DNA from: CAYSRJ01 sp964521865
GTDB lineage: Bacteria; Spirochaetota; B62-G9; DRHN01
Direction: 5' to 3'
Assembly (NCBI GenBank): GCA_964521865.1
Contig: CAZFTJ010000012.1
Location: forward strand, 62,001-126,000
DNA length: 64,000 nt
Program-made: the position numbers and the translations under genes
The notes under the pieces: model-generated
Databases searched by the model: none
The model's input: the letters and a program-made list of their open reading frames with translations, nothing else
What the model was told of the DNA's origin: nothing
Shown: positions 1 through 7,527 of the stretch, piece by piece
How positions within the stretch are numbered: position 1 is the stretch's first letter
Layout of the letters: every line of letters begins with the position of its first letter

Positions 1-191
1 TCCTTCACCAGAAGGCTGAAATGCTCCCTGACATGCTTCACATAGGGGCAGTGATTGCACATGAAAACAACGAGCAGCGCCTCTGCATCCTTGAAATCAT
101 CCCGGCGCACCGTCTTTCCATCGATGTCGGGAAGGCTGAAATCGGGAGCAGCGGTCCCGAGCTTTCTCATTGTGGATGGTGTAAGCGACAT
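1..191 (-). CDS. Thioredoxin-like (AhpC/TSA fold) protein, C-terminus cut by window edge
   Basis: Only the first 63 codons are inside the window. The start reads MSLTPSTMRKLGTAAPDF, followed by a FSLPDIDGKTV stretch and then the active-site motif CNHCPYVKHV at about residues 45-54. This N-terminus is typical of the peroxiredoxin/thioredoxin-like 'redoxin' family of about 180-200 residues, whose CxxC pair does thiol-disulfide chemistry. The two cysteines frame NH (CNHC), as is usual in this subfamily. The gene starts 16 bases after the small ferredoxin upstream on the same strand, so the two are probably co-transcribed as a redox pair. Family is clear; substrate is unknown. Confidence 0.8.
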   Translation of the reverse strand, partial: MSLTPSTMRKLGTAAPDFSLPDIDGKTVRRDDFKDAEALLVVFMCNHCPYVKHVREHFSLLVK

Positions 192-207
192 GACGTATCG
201 ATCTCCT

Positions 208-420
208 TCAGCCGGTCGTGATCTCCAGCGCGCCGTTCGGACAGGCCCGTACGCAGTTGCCGCAGCCGCTGCACATTATCGATACAAGCATGGGAGGCTC
301 AAGCGGCTCGTCCTGTTCGAGAAGATGCTTTGTGCATGCCGCCAAGGCGACACATACTCCATCCTCACAGTCCCGAGGCGTACATCGTGAGAAGTTGATC
401 TTCGCGCTTTTCCTGTTCAT
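208..420 (-). CDS. Small 2x[4Fe-4S]-type ferredoxin (70 aa)
   Basis: The protein has eight cysteines in two groups. The C-terminal group, C50-x2-C53-x2-C56-x3-C60-P, is a classic [4Fe-4S] motif (CSGCGNCVRACP). The N-terminal group C13, C18, C23, C29 has wider, irregular spacing. This combination resembles the ferredoxin domain at the start of ABCE1/RLI proteins more than a clostridial ferredoxin, but here it stands alone. It is probably a small electron carrier in the cytoplasm. It precedes the thioredoxin-like gene by 16 bases and has a short inverted repeat upstream. The cluster count and partner are inferred, not shown. Confidence 0.7.
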   Translation of the reverse strand: MNRKSAKINFSRCTPRDCEDGVCVALAACTKHLLEQDEPLEPPMLVSIMCSGCGNCVRACPNGALEITTG

Positions 421-451
421 CGGATCAGTACCGGCTCACATATAGGTTTAT

Positions 452-465
452 TGAGTTTGAACTCA
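452..465. promoter_or_regulatory. Inverted repeat upstream of ferredoxin gene
   Basis: TGAGTT-tg-AACTCA is a perfect 6-bp inverted repeat lying 31 bases upstream of the ferredoxin start. It could be an operator for the ferredoxin/thioredoxin pair. No regulator can be named and no convincing -35/-10 pair was seen around it. Confidence 0.3.
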
Positions 466-640
466 TACTGAAAAGATAAGGTGCTTTGCGCAGCAGAACA
501 AGAGTGAATTATTCGTTTACAGGTTCAGAGTTGTACGATGGGCGCCTGTACGATTCAGGTCTTTCCGGATACGGTCGTGCTTGATGGAAAGTTTTTTATG
601 CAATATGCGGCGTCTGCCCTCATCCGCGTGAACGCCGATA

Positions 641-1252
641 TCAGGGCACGTTTCGGGTAGGGACATCGACCTCGAAGCTATAGTACCCGTACGCGTTTAT
701 AATCCGCGTTGTTCCGATGGTCACGTCCCGGTCTTTTTTCCCGTACACCTCGTGGTTGTGCCCGTGCACGAGCACCCTGGGATGGAGGATTTCGATCAGG
801 TCCAGAAACGCCTGAAAGCCGGTGTGGCATACATCGTCCTGGTCGTGAATGCCTCTCGGCGGGGCGTGGGTGATGAGAATATCGAGCCTGCCGAATTTTT
901 TGATCCTGCGCACGAGCCGCCGGGCCCTCCTCGCCATCTGACCCTCGGTGTACTGCAGGTCTTCTCCATTGTACCAAAAGCTGCCGCCGAGCCCCCCGAT
1001 GACCGCCCCTTTTACGGAGAGCACCGCATCGTCGACCGGGTCGCACCCCTCGGGGGGCTTCTTCTCGTAGGTCAGGTCGTGATTGCCGGGAACAAAGAGG
1101 AGGGGGGCGGAAATGACGGTCACAAGAAACGACAGGTACCCGGCATCGAGATCGCCGCACGACAAAACCAGGTCGATGTCCCGCCAGCGCCCGGGATCGA
1201 AATAATCGTACAGGGCGCGGTGCCTCTTATCGGCGACTGCAAGGATTTTCAT
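641..1252 (-). CDS. Calcineurin-like metallophosphoesterase
   Basis: A 203-residue protein starting MKILAVADKRH. It carries the metallophosphoesterase signature in order: D8 and H11 (a DxxH variant of the usual DxH), CGDLD at about 32-36, PGNHD at about 55-59, THAPPRG, and HGHNH near the C-terminus. These residues bind two metals in this family. The reading frame stays open 63 codons further upstream, but the conserved first strand begins at this ATG. The size fits small soluble phosphoesterases acting on phosphodiesters or nucleotides; the substrate cannot be told. It stands alone on the minus strand. Confidence 0.8.
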   Translation of the reverse strand: MKILAVADKRHRALYDYFDPGRWRDIDLVLSCGDLDAGYLSFLVTVISAPLLFVPGNHDLTYEKKPPEGCDPVDDAVLSVKGAVIGGLGGSFWYNGEDLQYTEGQMARRARRLVRRIKKFGRLDILITHAPPRGIHDQDDVCHTGFQAFLDLIEILHPRVLVHGHNHEVYGKKDRDVTIGTTRIINAYGYYSFEVDVPTRNVP

Positions 1253-1611
1253 AAGAGCTCCACTCGGCACGGCACGCGACGCAAGCCGCATATCCGTCAA
1301 AGGCATGTTACAGCAAAAATACTCTTGAATCTCTTTTCGGGCTCGCGGATCAAGATGGAGGATACCTCCGCTGATGCACCGCACGCATCCCTGCGGCCTG
1401 CGTGCGGCACGAAGGCCCCGTTCAGCAGGCCGGCCGATCATACCGCACGTTCCTCACCAACGGAGGCCCTCTCTATCCGTACCCGATTAACCGTCTTCTG
1501 GCAATACGCCGGTTCATTCCCTGCGCGTTTCCCTGCCTGCCGTCTACCTGAAAAACCCGCAAAGACATTCGATGCGTCGATGCGTCCTGCCTCGAAGGCC
1601 CCTAGAAAGTC
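1253..1611. other. Gene-free stretch with one strong hairpin
   Basis: No convincing gene is seen between the phosphoesterase start and the lipoprotein stop. Positions 1379-1387 (CCGCACGCA) and 1399-1407 (TGCGTGCGG) form a perfect 9-bp stem with an 11-base loop. No U-run follows, so it is not a standard terminator. A GTTCAGC-type piece near 1421 resembles the hairpin repeats found elsewhere in the window. Confidence 0.4.
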
Positions 1612-2340
1612 CTATGAAAGCGAGGGAGGATTCGATCCCCAGAATATAGTGGTAGGCGGCTGTTCGTTTTCCTGCACCTCTATGGCGCCGCTCTCGCTTA
1701 CATACTCCCCCTGCGTTTCACTGAACACAGGTATCGTTTCCTTCAGAGTAATGGTGTAGGTGTCCGGTTCGTATACAATTACCATTGTAAAGGTTATGTA
1801 GGTGCTGTCTCTGGTCCATGAAACGTTGAAGTAATCATTTGCCGAATCGAATGTATAGAAGCTCGCCTCTCCCTCGGAGCCGTCGGGGGTTGCGTACAGG
1901 TCGAACGCCGTAAAGTCGTTCAGGGTTTCGATGCCGGAACCGGTATCGATGGTGCCGTCGAATACCAGCGTGTAGTGCCACATGCCCCTGTCGCCGTCCC
2001 ACACGACAGTCAGGGTAACGGTAATGCTGGTTTCGCCATCCGTATAGCTGAACGAGTAGCTGCCGCCGCTCCCCTGCCAGGGAAAACTAGGATCAAGATA
2101 AAGGTTTACAGCAGAAATGAATACATCGATGAGGAATACGCCGGAATAATAGAAAGATTCATAGTATGGATCGGTATCTGGCGGATACCCCACACTCGTG
2201 GTCTGCAGGAGCTGGTAGGTCTCTTCAACGGTGGGGGGGCTTCCCGGCGCACCCTCCTTGTTGGTGTTGCAGCCTGCAAACAGAAACAAAACGATGAATA
2301 TCAGTAAAGCTGCAGCGATCGGCACTCGGTACTTTTTCAT
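1612..2340 (-). CDS. Putative lipoprotein, function unknown
   Basis: The start is set by a strong AGGAGG five bases before MKKYRVPIAA; an upstream in-frame ATG lacks this. The N-terminus is lysine/arginine, then a hydrophobic run, then FAGC with the lipidation cysteine at residue 24 (Phe at -3). The mature part of about 218 residues is rich in Tyr, Thr, Ser and acidic residues and reads as a beta-rich extracytoplasmic domain. I do not recognise a family. It is monocistronic with its own upstream region of about 170 bases. Confidence 0.65.
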   Translation of the reverse strand: MKKYRVPIAAALLIFIVLFLFAGCNTNKEGAPGSPPTVEETYQLLQTTSVGYPPDTDPYYESFYYSGVFLIDVFISAVNLYLDPSFPWQGSGGSYSFSYTDGETSITVTLTVVWDGDRGMWHYTLVFDGTIDTGSGIETLNDFTAFDLYATPDGSEGEASFYTFDSANDYFNVSWTRDSTYITFTMVIVYEPDTYTITLKETIPVFSETQGEYVSESGAIEVQENEQPPTTIFWGSNPPSLS

Positions 2341-2514
2341 GGTCTCCTCCTCTTTCATTTTTTGATGGTGTTATTCGAATATTCAACTCCCCGGACAGGT
2401 GCTTGAAAAAGCTTGATTGAAAAAGTCTCATACAGTAATACTCTTTTGATACTATAGCACGAGTTCCCCGTTATGAAAACAGCTTTTACGGCATTTCTCC
2501 CGGGCCGTACGGCA

Positions 2515-3315
2515 TCAGGTCCCTTTCAAACGAACCGCCTTTCCGTGGAGCAGTCGATTCACCAGTTTGAACGGGATTGCCCGAAAAAATCTTTTTTGAG
2601 GAATTGCATGCGCAAACAGAAATCCCGAGATGCACGTGCCGAAGCTCACCCCGGCGGGCAGCCCGCCCATGTATTGTGAAAAAAAATCGGAAACGAGAAC
2701 ATAGATATCCCCTGTACGAAGGTCCCGGTACTTCAAGGGCAAAACAGAGGCTTTAAGCTCACTGCACGCAGGTAGATATTTTTCGTTGTACCAGGCTCTC
2801 GCACGCACCTCAAAATCCGCGGATCCCGGATACTCATCGATCTGGCTCATCAGTGTGCGGTACCCGATTTCATAGGTAAGATTGATATTCCTGAGTCCTG
2901 TCCGGTTTTCGAACCTCCTTCGCGACAGGGCACCGCTCATCCCGATTGCGTCGTCCTTGTATACGTATTCCTTTACATGGGCATCGATGAACTCGACTCC
3001 CATCGCGATGGCCGTCGAAACGCGCCTGTTGCCGTCCACGACGTAGTACTCGCCTTTGAACAGGAACGCATCGATCGGAGGCATGGACTCGTACCGTTCC
3101 ATTGCCTTCTCCATATGGAAGCGTCTGCTCCGCTCCTGGCGATCTCTACGCCGAATATAGTGAAAAACAGAATCGAGCTCACCGCATTTATCGACCGTAC
3201 CGGTGATTCTCCGTGTCTCGACGACTCTCAGTCCCGCATCCATCACCACATGCGCCCTCTTTCCGTCGAACACATCGTCAAAACAGGTAACAACTCGTTT
3301 ACGCATCCTCACCAT
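2515..3315 (-). CDS. ParB-like N-terminal domain protein
   Basis: A 266-residue protein. The segment FLFKGEYYVVDGNRRVSTAI at about residues 84-103 is the ParB/Srx-fold signature (a GxxxxxxGNRR-type motif), preceded by a stretch of the kind that sets up the same pocket. No helix-turn-helix like that of true ParB is obvious, so it is probably a member of the wider ParB-like nuclease/CTPase fold rather than a chromosome partition protein. The start overlaps the end of the ferritin-like gene by 17 bases (or 8 if the second ATG is used), which suggests translational coupling. The biological role is unknown. Confidence 0.55.
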   Translation of the reverse strand: MVRMRKRVVTCFDDVFDGKRAHVVMDAGLRVVETRRITGTVDKCGELDSVFHYIRRRDRQERSRRFHMEKAMERYESMPPIDAFLFKGEYYVVDGNRRVSTAIAMGVEFIDAHVKEYVYKDDAIGMSGALSRRRFENRTGLRNINLTYEIGYRTLMSQIDEYPGSADFEVRARAWYNEKYLPACSELKASVLPLKYRDLRTGDIYVLVSDFFSQYMGGLPAGVSFGTCISGFLFAHAIPQKRFFRAIPFKLVNRLLHGKAVRLKGT

Positions 3316-3835
3316 ATCTCTCGAGCTCTCCTTCTATCCACCTGATATGTCTCAACTCTTCCCGTGCGAGCATTTGATACAGAGCTCTGATGCTTTTCAT
3401 GGCGAAGCGGTTTTTCAGTCTGCTGTACATCCGGTATCCGCACTGCTCTTTGTTCAGCGCCGCACGAAGGATATCTTTTGAGGCTGCTTCCGGAGCTATA
3501 TCCGGCCATTGTGCGCAAAACTCCTCCATCTCCTCCTGTGAAATCCCCGGCATAAAGTCCCGCGTTTCATCTTCGCCGCCGGACCCCTCTTCGTCCCGCA
3601 TTTCGCCGTCTGCGGCGCTTTTTTGGATCCCGGCGAAGCTTCCCCTTTTCTGTGCTTCCTCGATCCTCATTCGATGCTTCAGCTCTTCTGAAAGAAGCCT
3701 TTTTAAGAGGTCAAAGGACCGGTGCATCGTAGCCCTTTTGAGGATCGACTCATAGAACCTGTATGAGGCCTCCTCAAAGGCAATGGCTCCTTCAAGCACA
3801 ATCCTGACAATCAGCTTTTTTACAGGACCGGACAC
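3299..3835 (-). CDS. Ferritin-like/rubrerythrin-type diiron fold protein
   Basis: Helical protein with two repeats of the ferritin-like pattern: an early helix with EGAIAFEEASYRFYE followed by LLSEELKHRMRIEE, and a later helix pair ending in MLAREELRHIRWIEGE. The spaced Glu and ExxH residues are the diiron ligands of this superfamily. I chose the GTG at 3835 because the conserved first helix begins just after it and purine-rich GGGG sequence precedes it. The frame is open to an ATG at 4000, but that stretch looks non-coding. Encoded between the SixA-like and ParB-like genes with small overlaps. Role in iron or peroxide handling is inferred. Confidence 0.6.
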   Translation of the reverse strand: MSGPVKKLIVRIVLEGAIAFEEASYRFYESILKRATMHRSFDLLKRLLSEELKHRMRIEEAQKRGSFAGIQKSAADGEMRDEEGSGGEDETRDFMPGISQEEMEEFCAQWPDIAPEAASKDILRAALNKEQCGYRMYSRLKNRFAMKSIRALYQMLAREELRHIRWIEGELERYGEDA

Positions 3836-3969
3836 TCCCCGCTCGCCCCTATATCGAACTCTATATTCCGGAGAAAGTATACAATAGCTGCAACGGACAA
3901 CAAAAGGAAGAAAATATTTTACCCGATGTTTTACCTGACTGATCAAAAAAATCCCGAAGGGAATGCGGC

Positions 3970-4437
3970 CTACGGCACGAGGTCGGGCACGAGTATCCAT
4001 TTAATCGTCCAGATGCCCGACTCATCACGCTCGAGATGTACGACGCCGCCGTTGTAAAACTGCACGCACTGCTTGCTTTCATCCTGGCAGATGAGAAGCG
4101 CCGTGAGCCTGTTCAAATGCGGGAGATGGCCGACAATCATGATGTTTTCCTCGATAACCTTCAGCCTTTCAACCCATCCCCACGGCAGAGACTGCGGGTT
4201 CAATTCCTTGCCCTCGCGCATGCCTTTGACAGGTCTCAGCCTCTTTGCCAGTATCTCAGCGGTCTGGAGCGCCCGTGTTTTTCCGCTGTGGTAAATAACG
4301 TCGAGAAAAATATCGGATCTTTGCGCGAGAAACAGGGCCACCTTTTCAACCGCACGGGCGCCTCTCTGGGTAAGAGAGCGGTCGGGATCCACTTCCTTGG
4401 GCTGGGCTTCCCCATGCTGAACGAGGTAGAGATGCAT
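3970..4437 (-). CDS. sixA: SixA-type phosphohistidine phosphatase
   Basis: A 155-residue histidine-phosphatase-fold protein. The catalytic motif is VQHGEA at residues 6-11, with Gln replacing the Arg of the usual RHG, so this branch may be altered. A second motif, HSGKTRALQTAEIL, supplies the conserved Arg, and IMIVGHLPHL supplies the second catalytic His. This layout matches SixA, which removes phosphate from phosphohistidine domains. Known family; the loss of the RHG arginine makes the activity less certain. First gene of a short run with the ferritin-like and ParB-like genes. Confidence 0.75.
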   Translation of the reverse strand: MHLYLVQHGEAQPKEVDPDRSLTQRGARAVEKVALFLAQRSDIFLDVIYHSGKTRALQTAEILAKRLRPVKGMREGKELNPQSLPWGWVERLKVIEENIMIVGHLPHLNRLTALLICQDESKQCVQFYNGGVVHLERDESGIWTIKWILVPDLVP

Positions 4438-4617
4438 GCGCGTGCTCCTGGACTACGATTGAAAAGAAACGAAAAGAGGCTGTACACGGCAGGTTGCGCT
4501 TTATAATAGTATACCAGAATATCGCCATTTTTACAAGCTGCAATTCAAATTGAGGACGTTCTATAAAGCTTCATTGGATTTATCGGGCTGCGCCTGAAAA
4601 GACGCGTATAAGCGGTC

Positions 4618-5598
4618 TTAAACGCCTCTGCGGTCGAACCTGACCGACCGCGTGTCCTCTTCCAGCCCGGTCGGCTCTGAAAGGGCTTTGTACAGCTCGG
4701 GGCGCCTCGTCTTTATCCATCTCTGCCCCGTATTTTCGACGAGCAGCGACAGGTCCAGGTCGGCGATCAGCATATCGTCGTCCGCCTTCCCCGTCTCTTT
4801 TATAATTCTTCCATACGGATCTATGATCATCGCGTTGCCCGTTCTGATTTCATCATCATCCACACCCACACCGTTGCTGAAAATAAGAAACATGCCGTTG
4901 TCATGCGCGCGTGCGGGCAGCCAGCGCAGAATCCAGCCCCGTCCCTTGGGTCCGCTGAATTCATCCTCGATCGCCTTCCTGTTGCGGTGCCTGTTCTCCC
5001 ACAGCGAGCGGTCGACCAGCCCCATGGTATGGGGGTTCGTCGATGCACACCCTCCTGTCTGATGGGGCGCAAGCAGTATGTCGGCACCCTTCAACGCAGT
5101 GATGCGCACATTCTCCCCGATGTTGTTGTCGTAGCAGGTGAGCACCCCGAGCCTGACACCGTACGGAGAATCGAACACCGTAAACTCCGAGCCCGAACTC
5201 ATATACTCGCTTATGAAGCAGTGGATTTTCCGATGCCTGTACGCCCTGCCGTCCGGGAGTGCCACGATATAACTGTTGTACATGGTCCCGGCATCCGTTT
5301 TTTCGACAAGTCCGGCACCGATCGTCATATTATGCCTCTTCGCCCGCTCGATGAGCGCCCGCGAGGATTCGCCTTCGAAGACAGGCTCGGCAAGAGAAAG
5401 CAGCTGTTTTTTTGAAAGCTTTCTGAGAAACCAGTACCCTGTAATGCAGCATTCCGGAAATACGACGATTTCAACTCCGTTTTCTGATGCAGTACGGAGA
5501 AACCCGTCTATCTTGCGTATGTTTGCCTGCTTATCCCCGGGCGCATGCTCAAACTGCACACAGGCCGCTCGAATCTTTCTTTTCATGTCGTTATCCAT
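4618..5598 (-). CDS. Nitrilase-superfamily amidohydrolase
   Basis: A 326-residue C-N hydrolase. The Glu-Lys-Cys triad is visible: E49 in VFPECCITGY, K124 in HRKIH and C155 in GVLTCYDN. The overall length and these motifs fit the nitrilase superfamily of amidases and carbamoylases that act on small amides or nitriles. Substrate cannot be assigned. A second in-frame ATG four codons in is possible; neither has a clear ribosome site. The gene stands alone between the sixA group and fumC. Confidence 0.8.
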   Translation of the reverse strand: MDNDMKRKIRAACVQFEHAPGDKQANIRKIDGFLRTASENGVEIVVFPECCITGYWFLRKLSKKQLLSLAEPVFEGESSRALIERAKRHNMTIGAGLVEKTDAGTMYNSYIVALPDGRAYRHRKIHCFISEYMSSGSEFTVFDSPYGVRLGVLTCYDNNIGENVRITALKGADILLAPHQTGGCASTNPHTMGLVDRSLWENRHRNRKAIEDEFSGPKGRGWILRWLPARAHDNGMFLIFSNGVGVDDDEIRTGNAMIIDPYGRIIKETGKADDDMLIADLDLSLLVENTGQRWIKTRRPELYKALSEPTGLEEDTRSVRFDRRGV

Positions 5599-5914
5599 TT
5601 TTGACGATTTTTCAACAGGGCCGTAAACCAGCCTCCTTTATTTTTCCCGCCCGCACTCCCGCTAAAAGAAAATGAGGCAGCTTCGGGGCTGCCTCAATTT
5701 TCCGGTTGTATGGTCGTTAACCATAATATATCCAGTAAAAATATCGGGTAATTTGAAATTTATTTAAGCATAATTGTTTAAAAATTTGCGCACGGAGATA
5801 TCCGCCAAAAAAGTCGCTGCACAAACGGGAAAACCCGCCTGCGCAGTGTAAATCCCCCGAAAAGACAGCATTTGATCTATGCAGCGCGGTTTAATCGATC
5901 TCGTATCAGAACAC
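5599..5914. other. Intergenic region upstream of nitrilase
   Basis: This stretch holds the terminator hairpin described at 5660-5701 and AT-rich sequence around 5720-5790 that may carry a promoter for the nitrilase gene. No gene was seen. Confidence 0.4.
5660..5701 (-). terminator. Rho-independent terminator hairpin
   Basis: TGAGGCAGC (5673-5681) and GCTGCCTCA (5688-5696) form a perfect 9-bp stem around a TTCGGG loop. Read on the minus strand the stem is followed by TTTTCTTTTA, so it should end transcripts coming from fumC, whose stop lies about 220 bases upstream. The plus side also has a short T stretch. Confidence 0.75.
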
Positions 5915-7312
5915 TCACCAGCCCCGGGTCATGCGCTGCGGATCGAGCACTTCCTCGAGCTCATCAGGGGAGAGCACACCTCTTTTCAACGCGATTTCCC
6001 GCACGGTCCTGCCTGTCCTGTACGCCTCCTTTGCGATAAGCGCCGCTTCATCGTACCCAATATGCGGACTGAGAGCTGTAGCAAGCGCAATGCTCTGCTC
6101 GATCATGACTTCTATCCTTTTATCATCGGCCTCGATCCCTGCGATACATTTTTCCGCAAAATTCTTCACCGCGCGCGCCAGGATTTCAATCGATTGAAGA
6201 ATGTTGTACGCCATCACCGGCATCATTACGTTGAGCTCCAGGTGCCCCATGAGTCCGCCGACCGAAACCGCTTTGTCGTTTCCGATTACCTGGGCTGCAA
6301 CCTGGCACAGCGATTCCGCGATAACCGGGTTTACCTTGCCCGGCATGATCGAGGAACCGGGCTGTACTGCCGGGAGAACGAGCTCGCCGATGCCGCATCT
6401 CGGTCCGGAGCTCAGAAAACGAATGTCGTTCGAAATTTTCATGAGCCCCACAGCTGCTGTTTTAAGAGCAGAAGAGGCAAACACAAGCGCATCCTTCGAC
6501 CCCTGCGCTTCGAAGTGGTTTTCGGCTTCGATAAACGGCAGTCCGGTCATCCGGTTGATGTCCTCGATAACGAGACCGGCAAAGCGCCGGTGCGTGTTCA
6601 TACCCGTGCCGACCGCGGTGCCGCCGACGGCAAGCTCGTACAGACCGGGCAGGGCCGATTCAACCCTCGCTCTTGCGTGACGAACCATGCTCTCGTACCC
6701 GCTGAATTCCTGGCCGAGTCGAATAGGGGTGGCGTCCTGAAAGTGTGTTCTTCCGATCTTCACGATATTCGAAAACCCGGCGGCCTTTGTACGAAGACTC
6801 TGTGCCAAAATCCCGAACGCGGGAAGCAGGTCGTTGTGTATCCCCTCCGCTGCGGTTATATGAATGCAGGTCGGGATGATATCGTTGCTCGACTGCCCCA
6901 TGTTGACGTGGTCGTTCGGATGAACAGGTGCATTGCTCCCGATTTTGGATCCTGAAAGCTCGTTCGCCCTGTTTGCAATTACCTCGTTTGCGTTCATGTT
7001 GGTGGACGTGCCTGAACCCGTCTGGAAGATATCGACGACGAACTGGCCGTCCATCTTTCCTTCCATAACCTCCCCGGCGGCGCTCACGACAGCGTCTCCC
7101 GGCAGCTTTTCCAGGAGCCCGAGCGCCATGTTCGCACGCGCTGCAGCGCCCTTCACCATTCCGAGCACTCTGATGAACCCCGGCGGGAGGCGAATACCGC
7201 TTACGGGAAAGTTTTCGACAGCCCGCTGCGTCTGCGCACCCCAGTACGCTTCTGCCGGAACCCGCACCTCCCCCATAGAATCCTTTTCAATCCTGTACCC
7301 GTTCTTTTCCAT
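5915..7312 (-). CDS. fumC: Class II fumarate hydratase
   Basis: A 465-residue protein, full length for the fumarase/aspartase family. Visible motifs are the N-terminal YWGAQTQRAVENF, the GSGTSTNMNANEV substrate loop, NDHVNMGQSSND, and the family signature GSSIMPGKVNPV near residue 320. TGRTVREIALKRGVLSPDEL at the end matches the fumarase C-terminal domain rather than aspartase. It interconverts fumarate and malate in the TCA or reductive TCA pathway. GGGAG precedes the ATG. Divergent from the DUF885 gene; terminated by the hairpin near 5690. Confidence 0.93.
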   Translation of the reverse strand: MEKNGYRIEKDSMGEVRVPAEAYWGAQTQRAVENFPVSGIRLPPGFIRVLGMVKGAAARANMALGLLEKLPGDAVVSAAGEVMEGKMDGQFVVDIFQTGSGTSTNMNANEVIANRANELSGSKIGSNAPVHPNDHVNMGQSSNDIIPTCIHITAAEGIHNDLLPAFGILAQSLRTKAAGFSNIVKIGRTHFQDATPIRLGQEFSGYESMVRHARARVESALPGLYELAVGGTAVGTGMNTHRRFAGLVIEDINRMTGLPFIEAENHFEAQGSKDALVFASSALKTAAVGLMKISNDIRFLSSGPRCGIGELVLPAVQPGSSIMPGKVNPVIAESLCQVAAQVIGNDKAVSVGGLMGHLELNVMMPVMAYNILQSIEILARAVKNFAEKCIAGIEADDKRIEVMIEQSIALATALSPHIGYDEAALIAKEAYRTGRTVREIALKRGVLSPDELEEVLDPQRMTRGW

Positions 7313-7475
7313 TGCAAAACTCCCGGTATATTTAAGATGTACCGGCTATCATCATACCCCGACAACAGGCAATATTCAACAGTATAAAACCGGCCCTGTT
7401 TGAAAAAGCCTGAGGCAAAAAAGGACACACAAGACCTGCATTCCCGTTTCATGAAGGACGTATGCGGTAATAGAG

Positions 7476-7504
7476 TTGAAAGATACCGAAAAAGCTGGTA
7501 GAAT
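7476..7504 (+). promoter_or_regulatory. Sigma-70-type promoter for DUF885 operon
   Basis: TTGAAA (7476-7481), a 17-base spacer and TAGAAT (7499-7504). The predicted start near 7511 gives a leader of about 17 bases containing GGAG before the ATG at 7528. Confidence 0.65.
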
Positions 7505-7527
7505 CAACCCTGCAACGGAGCAGAAAA

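Noticed and set aside
1379..1407. 9-bp hairpin as a terminator
   Set aside because: No U-run follows on either strand, so it is listed only as a hairpin.
752..1759. Plus-strand open frame of 335 codons across the phosphoesterase
   Set aside because: It is antisense to a gene with clear catalytic motifs, and its translation shows no domain.
5879..6955. Long plus-strand open frame inside fumC
   Set aside because: Antisense shadow of a full-length, motif-complete fumarase.
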